Assembly (NCBI RefSeq): GCF_003696315.1
Contig: NZ_RFFN01000004.1
Coordinates: forward strand, 312,634 to 376,633
DNA length: 64,000 nucleotides
From: Pseudomonas songnenensis
GTDB taxonomy: Bacteria > Pseudomonadota > Gammaproteobacteria > Pseudomonadales > Pseudomonadaceae
Reading direction: 5' to 3'
The position numbers and the translations under genes were made by a program. Positions 34,044 to 42,711 of the stretch are shown here, one piece after another (the first letter of the stretch is position 1; each line of letters opens with the position of its first letter). The notes under the pieces are model-generated. The model was not told the DNA's origin. It did no database searches and worked only from the letters and a program-made list of their open reading frames with translations.

Positions 34044-35594
34044 ATGAGTATTGCCGCTGTGAACGCCCTGCCTGTCGGACTACCGAAGGCGCAACCCGCC
34101 ATACCCCAGGTTACTCGCCCTGCCCTGCAGATTCGCAGTAGCCACGATGACAAACGCAAGATCCTGTTCGTTACCTCCGAGCTGACCGATCTGGTCAAGA
34201 CTGGCGGGCTCGCCGACGTATCGGCTGCACTGCCGCGGGCATTGGGCGCACGCCACGATGTGCGCGTGCTGATTCCCGGTTACTCGCAGGTGATCAACAG
34301 CGGTCACGCCATCCGCACGGTCGGCTCGCTGAGCGGTTACGCCGAGATTCCCGGCTGCCGCATCGGCCGGATGGACATGCCTGACGGCCTGATCATCTAC
34401 GTGTTGATCTGCCCGGAACTCTACGAGCGCGAAGGCTCGCCGTACGGGGACGCCGATGGCAACGACTGGCCGGACAATCCGGTGCGTTTCGCTCGCCTCG
34501 GCCTGGCTGCCGCGGAGATCGCCGCCGGTACGGCCTGCATTCGCTGGGCACCTGAACTGGTGCACGCCCACGACTGGCCAGCAGGTCTGGTGCCGGCCTA
34601 TATGCACTGGCGTGGGCTGAACACGCCGAGCGTCTTCACCATTCACAACCTTGCCTATCAGGGCAACATCGACATGTCGCAACGGCGTCTGCTGGGCATC
34701 CCGGCCGAGGCCTGCGACCCCGAGCGCATGGAGTTCTACGGCAAGCTGTCGCTGCTCAAGGCCGGCATTGCCTATGCCAACCGGGTGACCACCGTCAGCG
34801 CTACCTACGCCGAGGAAATCACCACGCCAGAGTTCGGCTGTGGCATGGAAGGTTTTCTCAGCATGAAAGCCCGCCAGGGCCTGCTCAGCGGGCTGCTCAA
34901 CGGCATCGACGAAAGCTGGGCACCGGAAAGCGACCCCTATCTGGTGAGCGGCTTCAGTGCACGTAACTGGGCAGGCAAGGAGGCGAACGCCGCCTATATC
35001 CGCGAGTCCTTCGGGCTCGAGCACTGCAATGCCCCGCTGTTTGCCGTGGTCTCGCGCCTGGTGCATCAGAAGGGTGTGGACCTGACCCTCGACGTCGCCC
35101 ATGCCATCGTCGAAGGCGGCGGCCAGCTGGCGATCCTTGGCCAGGGCGATCACCAGATCGAGCATCAGGTTCGCCAGCTCGCGGCCCAGTACCCCGGCCG
35201 TGTCGCGGCCCACATCGGCTTCAACGAAACCGATGCGCGTCGGTTGTTCGCCGGCAGTGATTTCTTGCTGATGCCCTCGCGCTACGAGCCGTGCGGTCTC
35301 AGCCAGATGTACGCCCAGCGGTATGCCTCCCTGCCCATTGCGCGACGCACGGGGGGGCTGGCCGATTCCATCGAGGATGGCGTCACCGGCTTCCTGTTCG
35401 ACGAACCGGATGTTGCCAGTTACCGCCAGGCGGTGCAGCGGGCCCTGGCGTTTCATCGGCATCCGCAACTGCTCGGCGCCATGCGTTGCCGCGCGATGGC
35501 GGCTGGCTTTTTCTGGCGTCACGCCATCGAACCCTATGACGCGCTCTACCGGCAGCTGCTCGGAGAGCGCCGCGAGGTTCGTCATCTAATCTGA
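34044..35594 (+). CDS. glgA: Glycogen synthase (GT5, ADP-glucose type)
   Basis: A 516-aa GT5 glycosyltransferase. The N-terminal nucleotide-sugar motif K-T-G-G-L is at residues 52-56, the central LVHQKGVDL and the C-terminal MPSRYEPCGLSQMYAQRYASLPIARRTGGL are canonical. GGGGAGA at 34031-34037 supports ATG 34044; an upstream ATG at 33990 with AGGAG adds 18 residues. It heads the operon, followed 12 nt later by treZ. No glgC is present in the window, so the source of ADP-glucose, or whether it makes maltose-1-phosphate as GlgM does, is open. Confidence 0.93.
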   Translation: MSIAAVNALPVGLPKAQPAIPQVTRPALQIRSSHDDKRKILFVTSELTDLVKTGGLADVSAALPRALGARHDVRVLIPGYSQVINSGHAIRTVGSLSGYAEIPGCRIGRMDMPDGLIIYVLICPELYEREGSPYGDADGNDWPDNPVRFARLGLAAAEIAAGTACIRWAPELVHAHDWPAGLVPAYMHWRGLNTPSVFTIHNLAYQGNIDMSQRRLLGIPAEACDPERMEFYGKLSLLKAGIAYANRVTTVSATYAEEITTPEFGCGMEGFLSMKARQGLLSGLLNGIDESWAPESDPYLVSGFSARNWAGKEANAAYIRESFGLEHCNAPLFAVVSRLVHQKGVDLTLDVAHAIVEGGGQLAILGQGDHQIEHQVRQLAAQYPGRVAAHIGFNETDARRLFAGSDFLLMPSRYEPCGLSQMYAQRYASLPIARRTGGLADSIEDGVTGFLFDEPDVASYRQAVQRALAFHRHPQLLGAMRCRAMAAGFFWRHAIEPYDALYRQLLGERREVRHLI

Positions 35595-35606
35595 AGAGGT
35601 TGTTCA

Positions 35607-37382
35607 ATGCAGAAGCAGCGTGCCCATATCGGGCATCACGGTCCGGAGTTGCTGGATGACGGAACTACCCGTTTCCGGCTCTGGGCGCCCGATGCGCAAA
35701 ACGTCAGTCTGATCGTTGTAGGCGCACAAACGCTGCCGATGACCGCCACTGAAGAAGGCTGGTACAGCATCGATGCCCCTTACGGGGCCGGTACGCTCTA
35801 CCGGTTTCTCATCGACGATGAACTGCATGTGCCCGACCCCGCCTCGCGGGCGCAGGCGGGTGACGTGCATGCGCCGAGCCTGGTGGTCGACACCCACAAC
35901 AACTACCTGTGGCGCAACAGCAGCTGGCTCGGCCGCCCTTGGCACGAGACGGTGCTGTACGAGACCCATGTTGGCCTGTATGGCGGTTTCGCCGCGATGG
36001 AAAAGCACCTCGCCGGGCTTGCCGAGCTGGGCGTGACGGCCATCGAGCTGATGCCCATCGCCGAATTTCCCGGCGATCGCAATTGGGGTTACGACGGCGT
36101 ATTGCCCTACGCACCGGAAGCCGCCTATGGCAGCCCGGAAGAGCTCAAGCACCTGATCGATACCGCCCACGGCCTGGGCCTGATGGTGTTTCTCGATGTG
36201 GTCTACAACCACTTCGGACCGGACGGCAATTACCTCGGCCGCTACGCCAGGCACTTCTTCCGCCACGACCAGCAGACACCCTGGGGTGATGGCATCGATT
36301 TCCGCCGCCGCGAAGTCCGTGACTTCTTCATCGACAACGCGCTGATGTGGCTGATGGATTACCGCTTCGACGGGCTGCGCTTCGACGCCGTGCATGCCAT
36401 TCCCGACCGCAGCTTCCTTACCGAGCTTGCCGAGCGCGTGCACGCCACCGTGGAACCCGGTCGCCATGTGCATCTGGTGCTGGAGAACGAGGACAACCGC
36501 TCCAGCCTGCTTACCCAGGGCTTCACCGCGCAGTGGAACGATGACGGCCACAATGTGCTGCATGCGCTGCTCACCGACGAGAGCCAGGGCTACTACGCCG
36601 ACTACCACCAGGACGCGACCGCCAAACTGGCGCGTTTTCTCGGCGAAGGTTTCATCTATCAGGGGCAGAACAACCGTCATGGCGAAGCCCGCGGCGAGCC
36701 CAGCGCGCATCTGTCACCGACCTCGTTCGTGCTGTTCCTGCAGAACCATGACCAGACCGGCAACCGCGCCTTTGGCGATCGCCTGGTGACGCTGGCCGAC
36801 GCCGACGCGCTCAGGGCTGCCACGGCGGTCCTGCTGCTTTCCCCGATGGTCCCGCTTTTGTTCATGGGCGAGGAATGGGGCTCGCGGCAGCCGTTCCTGT
36901 TTTTCACCAGCCATCACGGCGAGCTGGCCGACGCGGTGCGCGAAGGCCGCCGCAACGAGTTCGCCGAATTTTCCGAGTTCGCTGACGAGGCCACGCGGGA
37001 GCGCATTCCCGACCCCAACGCCGTATCCACGTTCGAACAGTCGCGGCCGGACTTCGGGGCGCAGACGCAACCGGGGCACGCCGAATGGCACGCGCTGTAC
37101 CGCCAGTTGCTCAGCATCCGCCACACCGAGATCGTGCCGCGCCTGCCGGGTTCGGCCTTCCTCGGCTGCAGCGTGCTGGGCGAAGCCGCCGTGCTTGCCC
37201 GCTGGCAGCTGGGTGATGGCAGCCTGCTGCGTCTTGAGCTGAACCTTGGCGCACAAGCCGCTCCCCTGCCAGCTTCGTCTACCGCCGCGCAGCTGCTGTT
37301 CGCCAGTCGTGAGTCGGATGCGAACACGCCCGACCAATTGCCGCCTCGTATGGCCAAGCTGTATCTGGAGAAAGCCAAATGA
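35607..37382 (+). CDS. treZ: Malto-oligosyltrehalose trehalohydrolase
   Basis: A 591-aa GH13 enzyme that releases trehalose from maltooligosyl-trehalose. The N-terminal carbohydrate-binding domain starts at about residue 20 (FRLWAPDAQNVSL). The catalytic set is clear: nucleophile Asp in GLRFDAVHAI, acid/base Glu in VLENEDNR, Asp in FLQNHDQTGN. The insert EHVGLYGGFAAMEKHL-type segment and FPGDRNWGYDGVLPYAP are typical of TreZ. A 4-nt ATGA overlap couples it to malQ. Confidence 0.95.
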   Translation: MQKQRAHIGHHGPELLDDGTTRFRLWAPDAQNVSLIVVGAQTLPMTATEEGWYSIDAPYGAGTLYRFLIDDELHVPDPASRAQAGDVHAPSLVVDTHNNYLWRNSSWLGRPWHETVLYETHVGLYGGFAAMEKHLAGLAELGVTAIELMPIAEFPGDRNWGYDGVLPYAPEAAYGSPEELKHLIDTAHGLGLMVFLDVVYNHFGPDGNYLGRYARHFFRHDQQTPWGDGIDFRRREVRDFFIDNALMWLMDYRFDGLRFDAVHAIPDRSFLTELAERVHATVEPGRHVHLVLENEDNRSSLLTQGFTAQWNDDGHNVLHALLTDESQGYYADYHQDATAKLARFLGEGFIYQGQNNRHGEARGEPSAHLSPTSFVLFLQNHDQTGNRAFGDRLVTLADADALRAATAVLLLSPMVPLLFMGEEWGSRQPFLFFTSHHGELADAVREGRRNEFAEFSEFADEATRERIPDPNAVSTFEQSRPDFGAQTQPGHAEWHALYRQLLSIRHTEIVPRLPGSAFLGCSVLGEAAVLARWQLGDGSLLRLELNLGAQAAPLPASSTAAQLLFASRESDANTPDQLPPRMAKLYLEKAK

Positions 37383-39454
37383 GCGACGAATCCCTGATCC
37401 GCCTGGCGGAAGCCGCCGGACTCTCCATCGACTGGGTCGATGCCGACAACCGTGGACAACGGGTCGAGCCGGCCGTGCTGCGCGAGGTGCTCGCCTGCCT
37501 GGGGCTGGCGGCGGAGACCGACGCTGATATCGACGCCAGCCTCGAGACTCTCGCGCACAAGAACAATCACGGCGGCGTGCCGCCCTTGCTCACCTGCGAT
37601 CAGCACGCCGCACTGGACCTTTCCGCCTACTTTCCCGCCGCCAGTCGTTTCGAGTTGCACGCAGAAGATGGCGGCGTCCAGCAGGGCACGCTCGATTACC
37701 AGGCGCACCTGCCGGCCATCGACACGCCTGGCTATTACCGCCTGATCATCGACAAGTATCAGCTGACCGTCGCCATTGCCCCGCTGTCGTGTCCCACCGT
37801 GGCTGAAATCGCCGGTGCCGATGCCTGGGGGCTGACGGCCCAGTTGTATAGCCTGCGACGAGCCGGTGACGGCGGCCTGGGCGATACCCAGGCGCTGGAG
37901 GCAATGGTGAGCAATGCCGCTGCCCATGGAGCCGATGCGCTGGGTATCAGCCCGGTGCATGCCATGTTCGGCGCGCACATCAACCAGTACAGCCCCTACT
38001 CGCCCTCGAGCCGACTGTTCTTCAACGTGCTGCACGCGGCACCCGGATCGATCCTCGGCGAGCGGCCGCTGCGCCAGGCCATCGAGACCTGCGGGCTAGG
38101 CGAGGAACTGGAACGGCTTGAGCGCCTGGAGCTGATCGACTGGCCCGCCGTTGCCCAGTCACGGCATCGCCTGCTACGCCAGCTGTTCGACGACTTCAGC
38201 AAAGGCGATAACGCCTTGCAGGTGGATTTCGACAGCTTCCGTGCAAACGGCGGCGAGGCACTGGAAAACCACTGCCGTTTCGAAGCCCTGCACACCCATT
38301 TGCGCGACGCACAAGGCCATACCCAGCACTGGAGCGATTGGCCGAGCGAGTATCGCGATCCGGCTAGCCCAGCGGTGGACGCATTCGCCCGCGAACACGC
38401 CGACGAGGTGAGCTACCACGCCTTTGGCCAGTGGCTGATGGCCCGCGGACTGGAGCGCGCCCAGGTCGCCGCGCGCAGCGCCGGCATGCGTATCGGACTG
38501 ATCTCCGACCTCGCGGTCGGCGCCGATGGCGGTGGCAGCCAGGCCTGGAGCCGCCAGGCCGAGCTGTTGGCGTCGCTGAGCGTCGGTGCGCCGCCGGACA
38601 TCATGAATCGTGACGGACAGAACTGGGGCATTTCGGCGTTTTCGCCCTGGGGTTTGCGCCAGCATGGCTTCCGTGCCTATATCGAAATGCTGCGCGCCAA
38701 CCTCGCCCACGCCGGTGGCATGCGCATCGATCATGTGCTGGGCCTTAAGCGTCTGTGGGTCGTACCTGCCGGTGCCGACCCGAAGCGCGGGGTGTACCTC
38801 AACTTCCCGTTCGACGACATGCTGCGCCTGCTCTGCCTGGAGGCCTGGCGCCACCAGGCGGTGATCCTCGGCGAGGACCTGGGCACCATTCCCCACGGCC
38901 TGCGGGACGTCCTGGCGGCTCGCGGAATCCTCGGCATGCGGGTGTTGCTGTTCGAACAGCACGACGGCCATTTCCAGACGCCTGGCCAGTATCCGGCGCA
39001 AGCGCTGGCCACCAGCACTACCCATGACATCCCGACCCTGACTGGCTGGTGGCAAGGTCATGACATCGACTGGCGCATCAAGGTCGGTCAGGTGCCCGAG
39101 TCCGACCGCGAAACGCAGTGGCGAGCCCGCGAGAAAGAACGCGCCGGCCTGAATCGCGCATTGTGCGAGTACAGCGGCAAGAATCCGGATGTGCTGCTCG
39201 ATGCCGAAGAAGCGGTCGATGCCGCCATCTGCTTCCTGGCGCACACCCCGGCACCGTTGGTACTGGTGCCGGTGGAGGATGCGCTCGGTCTGGAAGAACA
39301 GACCAACATGCCCGGCATCGTCGAAACCCATCCCAACTGGCGTCGCCGCTATCCCGGCGACAGTGCAACGTTGCTCGACAGCCCGGCCAGCAGCCGTCGG
39401 CTGGCGTCCTTTGCGCAGGCCCGTCGTAACCATCGTGGAGCTGCGCATCGATGA
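37379..39454 (+). CDS. malQ: 4-alpha-glucanotransferase (amylomaltase)
   Basis: A 691-aa GH77 enzyme with the bacterial N-terminal extension. Catalytic Asp in MRIDHVLGLKRLWV, Glu in VILGEDLGTIP, and Asp in STTHDIPTLTGWW. It transfers malto-oligosaccharide units and adjusts glucan chain lengths for TreY and GlgX. It overlaps treZ and treY by 4 nt on each side (ATGA), so all three are coupled. Confidence 0.95.
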   Translation: MSDESLIRLAEAAGLSIDWVDADNRGQRVEPAVLREVLACLGLAAETDADIDASLETLAHKNNHGGVPPLLTCDQHAALDLSAYFPAASRFELHAEDGGVQQGTLDYQAHLPAIDTPGYYRLIIDKYQLTVAIAPLSCPTVAEIAGADAWGLTAQLYSLRRAGDGGLGDTQALEAMVSNAAAHGADALGISPVHAMFGAHINQYSPYSPSSRLFFNVLHAAPGSILGERPLRQAIETCGLGEELERLERLELIDWPAVAQSRHRLLRQLFDDFSKGDNALQVDFDSFRANGGEALENHCRFEALHTHLRDAQGHTQHWSDWPSEYRDPASPAVDAFAREHADEVSYHAFGQWLMARGLERAQVAARSAGMRIGLISDLAVGADGGGSQAWSRQAELLASLSVGAPPDIMNRDGQNWGISAFSPWGLRQHGFRAYIEMLRANLAHAGGMRIDHVLGLKRLWVVPAGADPKRGVYLNFPFDDMLRLLCLEAWRHQAVILGEDLGTIPHGLRDVLAARGILGMRVLLFEQHDGHFQTPGQYPAQALATSTTHDIPTLTGWWQGHDIDWRIKVGQVPESDRETQWRAREKERAGLNRALCEYSGKNPDVLLDAEEAVDAAICFLAHTPAPLVLVPVEDALGLEEQTNMPGIVETHPNWRRRYPGDSATLLDSPASSRRLASFAQARRNHRGAAHR

Positions 39455-42237
39455 AAGACCTTACCGCAACCCTGCGACTGCAGTTTCACCGCGACTTCAC
39501 CCTGGATCACGCCACCGGCCTGGTGGACTACTTCGCGGAACTCGGCATCAGCCATATCTACGCTTCACCGCTGCTCACCGCCCGCCCCGGCTCCATGCAC
39601 GGTTACGACGTGATCGATCCGACGCGCATCAACCCGGAGCTGGGCGGCGAGCCAGCCCTGCGCCGCCTCGTCGAAGCCCTGCGCGGCAAGGGCATGGGGC
39701 TGATCCTCGACATCGTATCCAACCACATGGCAGTCGGTGGCTCTGGCAATACCTGGTGGCTGGATGTACTGGAGTGGGGGCGCCGCAGCCCCTACGCACA
39801 GTTCTTCGATATCGAATGGAATTCGCCCGATCCGCTGCTCGAAGGCCAGCTCCTGGTGCCCTTCCTCGGCAGTGACTACGGCGATGCGCTGCAGCAAGGC
39901 ACCCTCAAGCTGCGCCTGGATATCGACAACGGCGCGCTCTATGCCGAGCATTACGAGCATCGCTTCCCCATTACCCCACCGAGCTACGGCGAAGTGTTGC
40001 GTGCTGCCGACCATCCGCAGCTAAGAACCCTGGCGCAGCACTTCGATGCCCTGAAGACCGAGCCGGCACCCTATCAGGCTGCGCGTTTGCTGCGAGCCGA
40101 ACTCGCCGAGCAATTGCAGAACGCCGATACCCGCCAGGCTCTGGAACAGGCGCTCGGCACCTATGATTCCACGACCGATGACGGCTTCCGCCGTCTGCAC
40201 AGCCTGCTCGAGCGGCAGAATTACCGGCTGGCCAGCTGGCGCACCGCGGGTGACGACATCAACTGGCGGCGCTTCTTCGACATCAACGAGCTGGGCGGCC
40301 TGCGCGTCGAGCGTCCGGTGGTATTCGAGGAAACCCACGCGAAGATCTTCGAGCTGATCGGCGATGGTCTGGTCGATGGACTGCGCATCGACCATATCGA
40401 CGGCCTGGCCGATCCGCGTGGCTACTGCCGGCGCCTGCGCCGGCGCGTCGATCGCCTGAATGCCGGGCGTCCGCAGGACGCGGTGCAGGATCATGTACCG
40501 ATCTACGTCGAGAAGATCCTCGCCGGCGGCGAGCGCCTGCATGACGACTGGGGCGTCGACGGCACCACCGGTTACGAGTTCATGAATCAGGTTTCGCTGT
40601 TGCAGCACGATCCGGCGGGCGAATCGTTGCTCTGTGCCTTGTGGAGCGAGACCAGCGGGCGTACCACCGACTTCATGGAAGAGGCGCGCCAGGCACGCCA
40701 ACTGGTGCTGACCGGCCCTCTGGCCGGAGATTTCGAAAGCGTCGCTCAAGCCTTGCTGCAGGTCGCCCGTGGCGATGTGATGACCCGCGACATCACCCTC
40801 GGCGCGATTCGCCGGGCGCTGCTGGAGCTGATCATCCACTTCCCGGTATATCGCACCTACATTGCTGCACCGGGCCGTCGCGAGGCGGATGAGCCGTTCT
40901 TCCAGCAGGCGCTGGATGGCGCGAAGACGACCTTGAGCGAAGCCGACTGGCCGTTGCTCGAGCATCTGCAGCTCTGGCTGGGGGGCGAAAGCCTGCGGCA
41001 ACTGCCGCGCAGCCTGCGCAAGATTCGCCGCTATGCCTGCACGCGCTTCCAGCAGCTGACCTCGCCGGCTGCGGCGAAGGCCGTGGAAGACACCGCCTGC
41101 TACCGCTCCGGCATCCTGCTCTCGCGCAATGATGTGGGTTTCGACCCGCAACACTTCAGCGCGCCGTTGCAGGCATTCCATGACGAATGCCTGCAACGTG
41201 CCGAGCATTTCCCGCGCAACATGCTGACCACCGCGACCCACGACCATAAGCGTGGCGAAGATACCCGCGCCCGCATCGCGGTGATCAGCGAGCGCGCCGA
41301 GTGGTTTGCCGGCAACGTGCGGCGCTGGCGCGAGATGACCGCCGACCGAATCCAGCCGCTCGGCGACGGCCCCGCGCCCTCGCCTGCCGATGAGCTGATG
41401 CTGTTTCAGATCCTGCTCGGCAGTTGGCCGCTGGACCTCCGTGCGGACGACAGGACGGCGATGGAGCAGTACTGCACGCGCATCCTGCAGTGGCAGGAAA
41501 AAGCCCTGCGCGAAGCCAAGTTGCGCACCACCTGGAGCGACCCCAACAGCGACTACGAAAGCGCCTGCCGCCAGCATGTCGAGTACCTGCTGCTCGCCGA
41601 CGCTGGTGCACCATTACGGGACGAAATCGCTGCGGCCGCCGCTGAACTGGCCCCTGCCGGTGCGTTGAACAGCCTTGCGCAAAGCCTGCTACGCATGACC
41701 ACTCCTGGCGTGCCTGACCTCTACCAGGGCGCCGAATACTGGGATTTCAGTCTGGTCGACCCGGACAACCGCAGGCCGGTGGACTTCGCTGCCAGGCAGC
41801 ACAGCCTCAGCAGCGCCGGCCCGCTCGATGAGCTGCTGCAGAGCTGGCACGACGGTCGCATCAAGCAGGCCGTGATCCGCCGCACACTGCAGCTGCGTCG
41901 ACGCTGCCCACGGCTGTTCAGCGAAGGCCGCTATCTGCCGCTTGCGGTTTCCGGCGAGCAGGCCGAACAGCTGCTGGCCTTCGCCCGCGAGCTGGAAGGT
42001 CAATGGGTGGTAGTCGTGGTGCCACGGCTGGCGGCTAATCTGCTGGGTGATTGTGAAGTACCGAGCATTCCGGCGCAGCGCTGGGGCAACACCCGGATCG
42101 CACTGCCCGAGGCGCTGGACGGTAGCGAATTCGAGCGACTTTTCGACGCAACGGCAGTCACATCCCAACAAGCCAGCCTTGAGGCTGCGCGGGTTCTGGA
42201 CGGACTGCCAGTGGCCGTCCTGCATACGTCTACATGA
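39451..42237 (+). CDS. treY: Malto-oligosyltrehalose synthase
   Basis: A 928-aa GH13 enzyme that converts the reducing-end glucose of a maltodextrin into a trehalose unit. The N-terminal TLRLQFHRDFTLDHA and GISHIYASPLLTARPGSMHGYDV are family marks. Catalytic residues: Asp in GLRIDHIDGLADP and Glu in YVEKILAGGE. The C-terminal segment TTPGVPDLYQGAEYWDFSLVDPDNR is typical. Together with TreZ it yields free trehalose from glucan. ATGA overlap with malQ. Confidence 0.95.
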   Translation: MKDLTATLRLQFHRDFTLDHATGLVDYFAELGISHIYASPLLTARPGSMHGYDVIDPTRINPELGGEPALRRLVEALRGKGMGLILDIVSNHMAVGGSGNTWWLDVLEWGRRSPYAQFFDIEWNSPDPLLEGQLLVPFLGSDYGDALQQGTLKLRLDIDNGALYAEHYEHRFPITPPSYGEVLRAADHPQLRTLAQHFDALKTEPAPYQAARLLRAELAEQLQNADTRQALEQALGTYDSTTDDGFRRLHSLLERQNYRLASWRTAGDDINWRRFFDINELGGLRVERPVVFEETHAKIFELIGDGLVDGLRIDHIDGLADPRGYCRRLRRRVDRLNAGRPQDAVQDHVPIYVEKILAGGERLHDDWGVDGTTGYEFMNQVSLLQHDPAGESLLCALWSETSGRTTDFMEEARQARQLVLTGPLAGDFESVAQALLQVARGDVMTRDITLGAIRRALLELIIHFPVYRTYIAAPGRREADEPFFQQALDGAKTTLSEADWPLLEHLQLWLGGESLRQLPRSLRKIRRYACTRFQQLTSPAAAKAVEDTACYRSGILLSRNDVGFDPQHFSAPLQAFHDECLQRAEHFPRNMLTTATHDHKRGEDTRARIAVISERAEWFAGNVRRWREMTADRIQPLGDGPAPSPADELMLFQILLGSWPLDLRADDRTAMEQYCTRILQWQEKALREAKLRTTWSDPNSDYESACRQHVEYLLLADAGAPLRDEIAAAAAELAPAGALNSLAQSLLRMTTPGVPDLYQGAEYWDFSLVDPDNRRPVDFAARQHSLSSAGPLDELLQSWHDGRIKQAVIRRTLQLRRRCPRLFSEGRYLPLAVSGEQAEQLLAFARELEGQWVVVVVPRLAANLLGDCEVPSIPAQRWGNTRIALPEALDGSEFERLFDATAVTSQQASLEAARVLDGLPVAVLHTST

Positions 42238-42259
42238 GAGCAACAGGAGAATCCCAACA

Positions 42260-42613
42260 ATGAGTTCAGAAGAGCAACGTATCCGCGAGTTCGCTTATCA
42301 GATCTGGCAATCCGAGGGCTGCCCGGAAGGTGAAGATGAGCGCCATTGGGCAATGGCGCGCAAGCTGGTAGAGGCCGAATACGGCGCCGCCGATGCCAAG
42401 CCCGCCAGCCGTCCTCGAAAAACCGCGACCAAGCCGACCGACGCCACTCCGAAAGCCAAGGCCAAGACCAAGGACGTAAAGGATGCGAAGGACGCCCCGG
42501 CCGCCAAGCCCCGCGCGAGCCGCAGCGCACCCAAGGCAGGGACTGACGCCAAGGCCGGTACGCCCGAGTCCATCAAGAAAACCCGTACCCCGCGCGCAAA
42601 GAAGGAAAGCTGA
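42260..42613 (+). CDS. DUF2934 protein with a lysine/alanine-rich tail
   Basis: 117 aa. Residues 1-37 form the DUF2934 motif (RIREFAYQIWQSEGCPEGEDERHWAMA). The rest (about 40-117) is a low-complexity Lys-Ala-Pro tail similar in make-up to histone H1 tails or Lys-rich DNA-binding regions. The ATG at 42260 has AGGAGA upstream. It sits between treY and glgX in the glucan operon, so expression is shared; a binding role (DNA or glucan particle) is a guess. Confidence 0.8.
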   Translation: MSSEEQRIREFAYQIWQSEGCPEGEDERHWAMARKLVEAEYGAADAKPASRPRKTATKPTDATPKAKAKTKDVKDAKDAPAAKPRASRSAPKAGTDAKAGTPESIKKTRTPRAKKES

Positions 42614-42711
42614 CCGGCGGCAGGCATCTTGTCAGCGTCGGATCGGTCGAATGATCGTCCGCGCCGACACTCGCCTCGGCACGCCTTCCGGAATCCGCCT
42701 TTGGAGATTTC

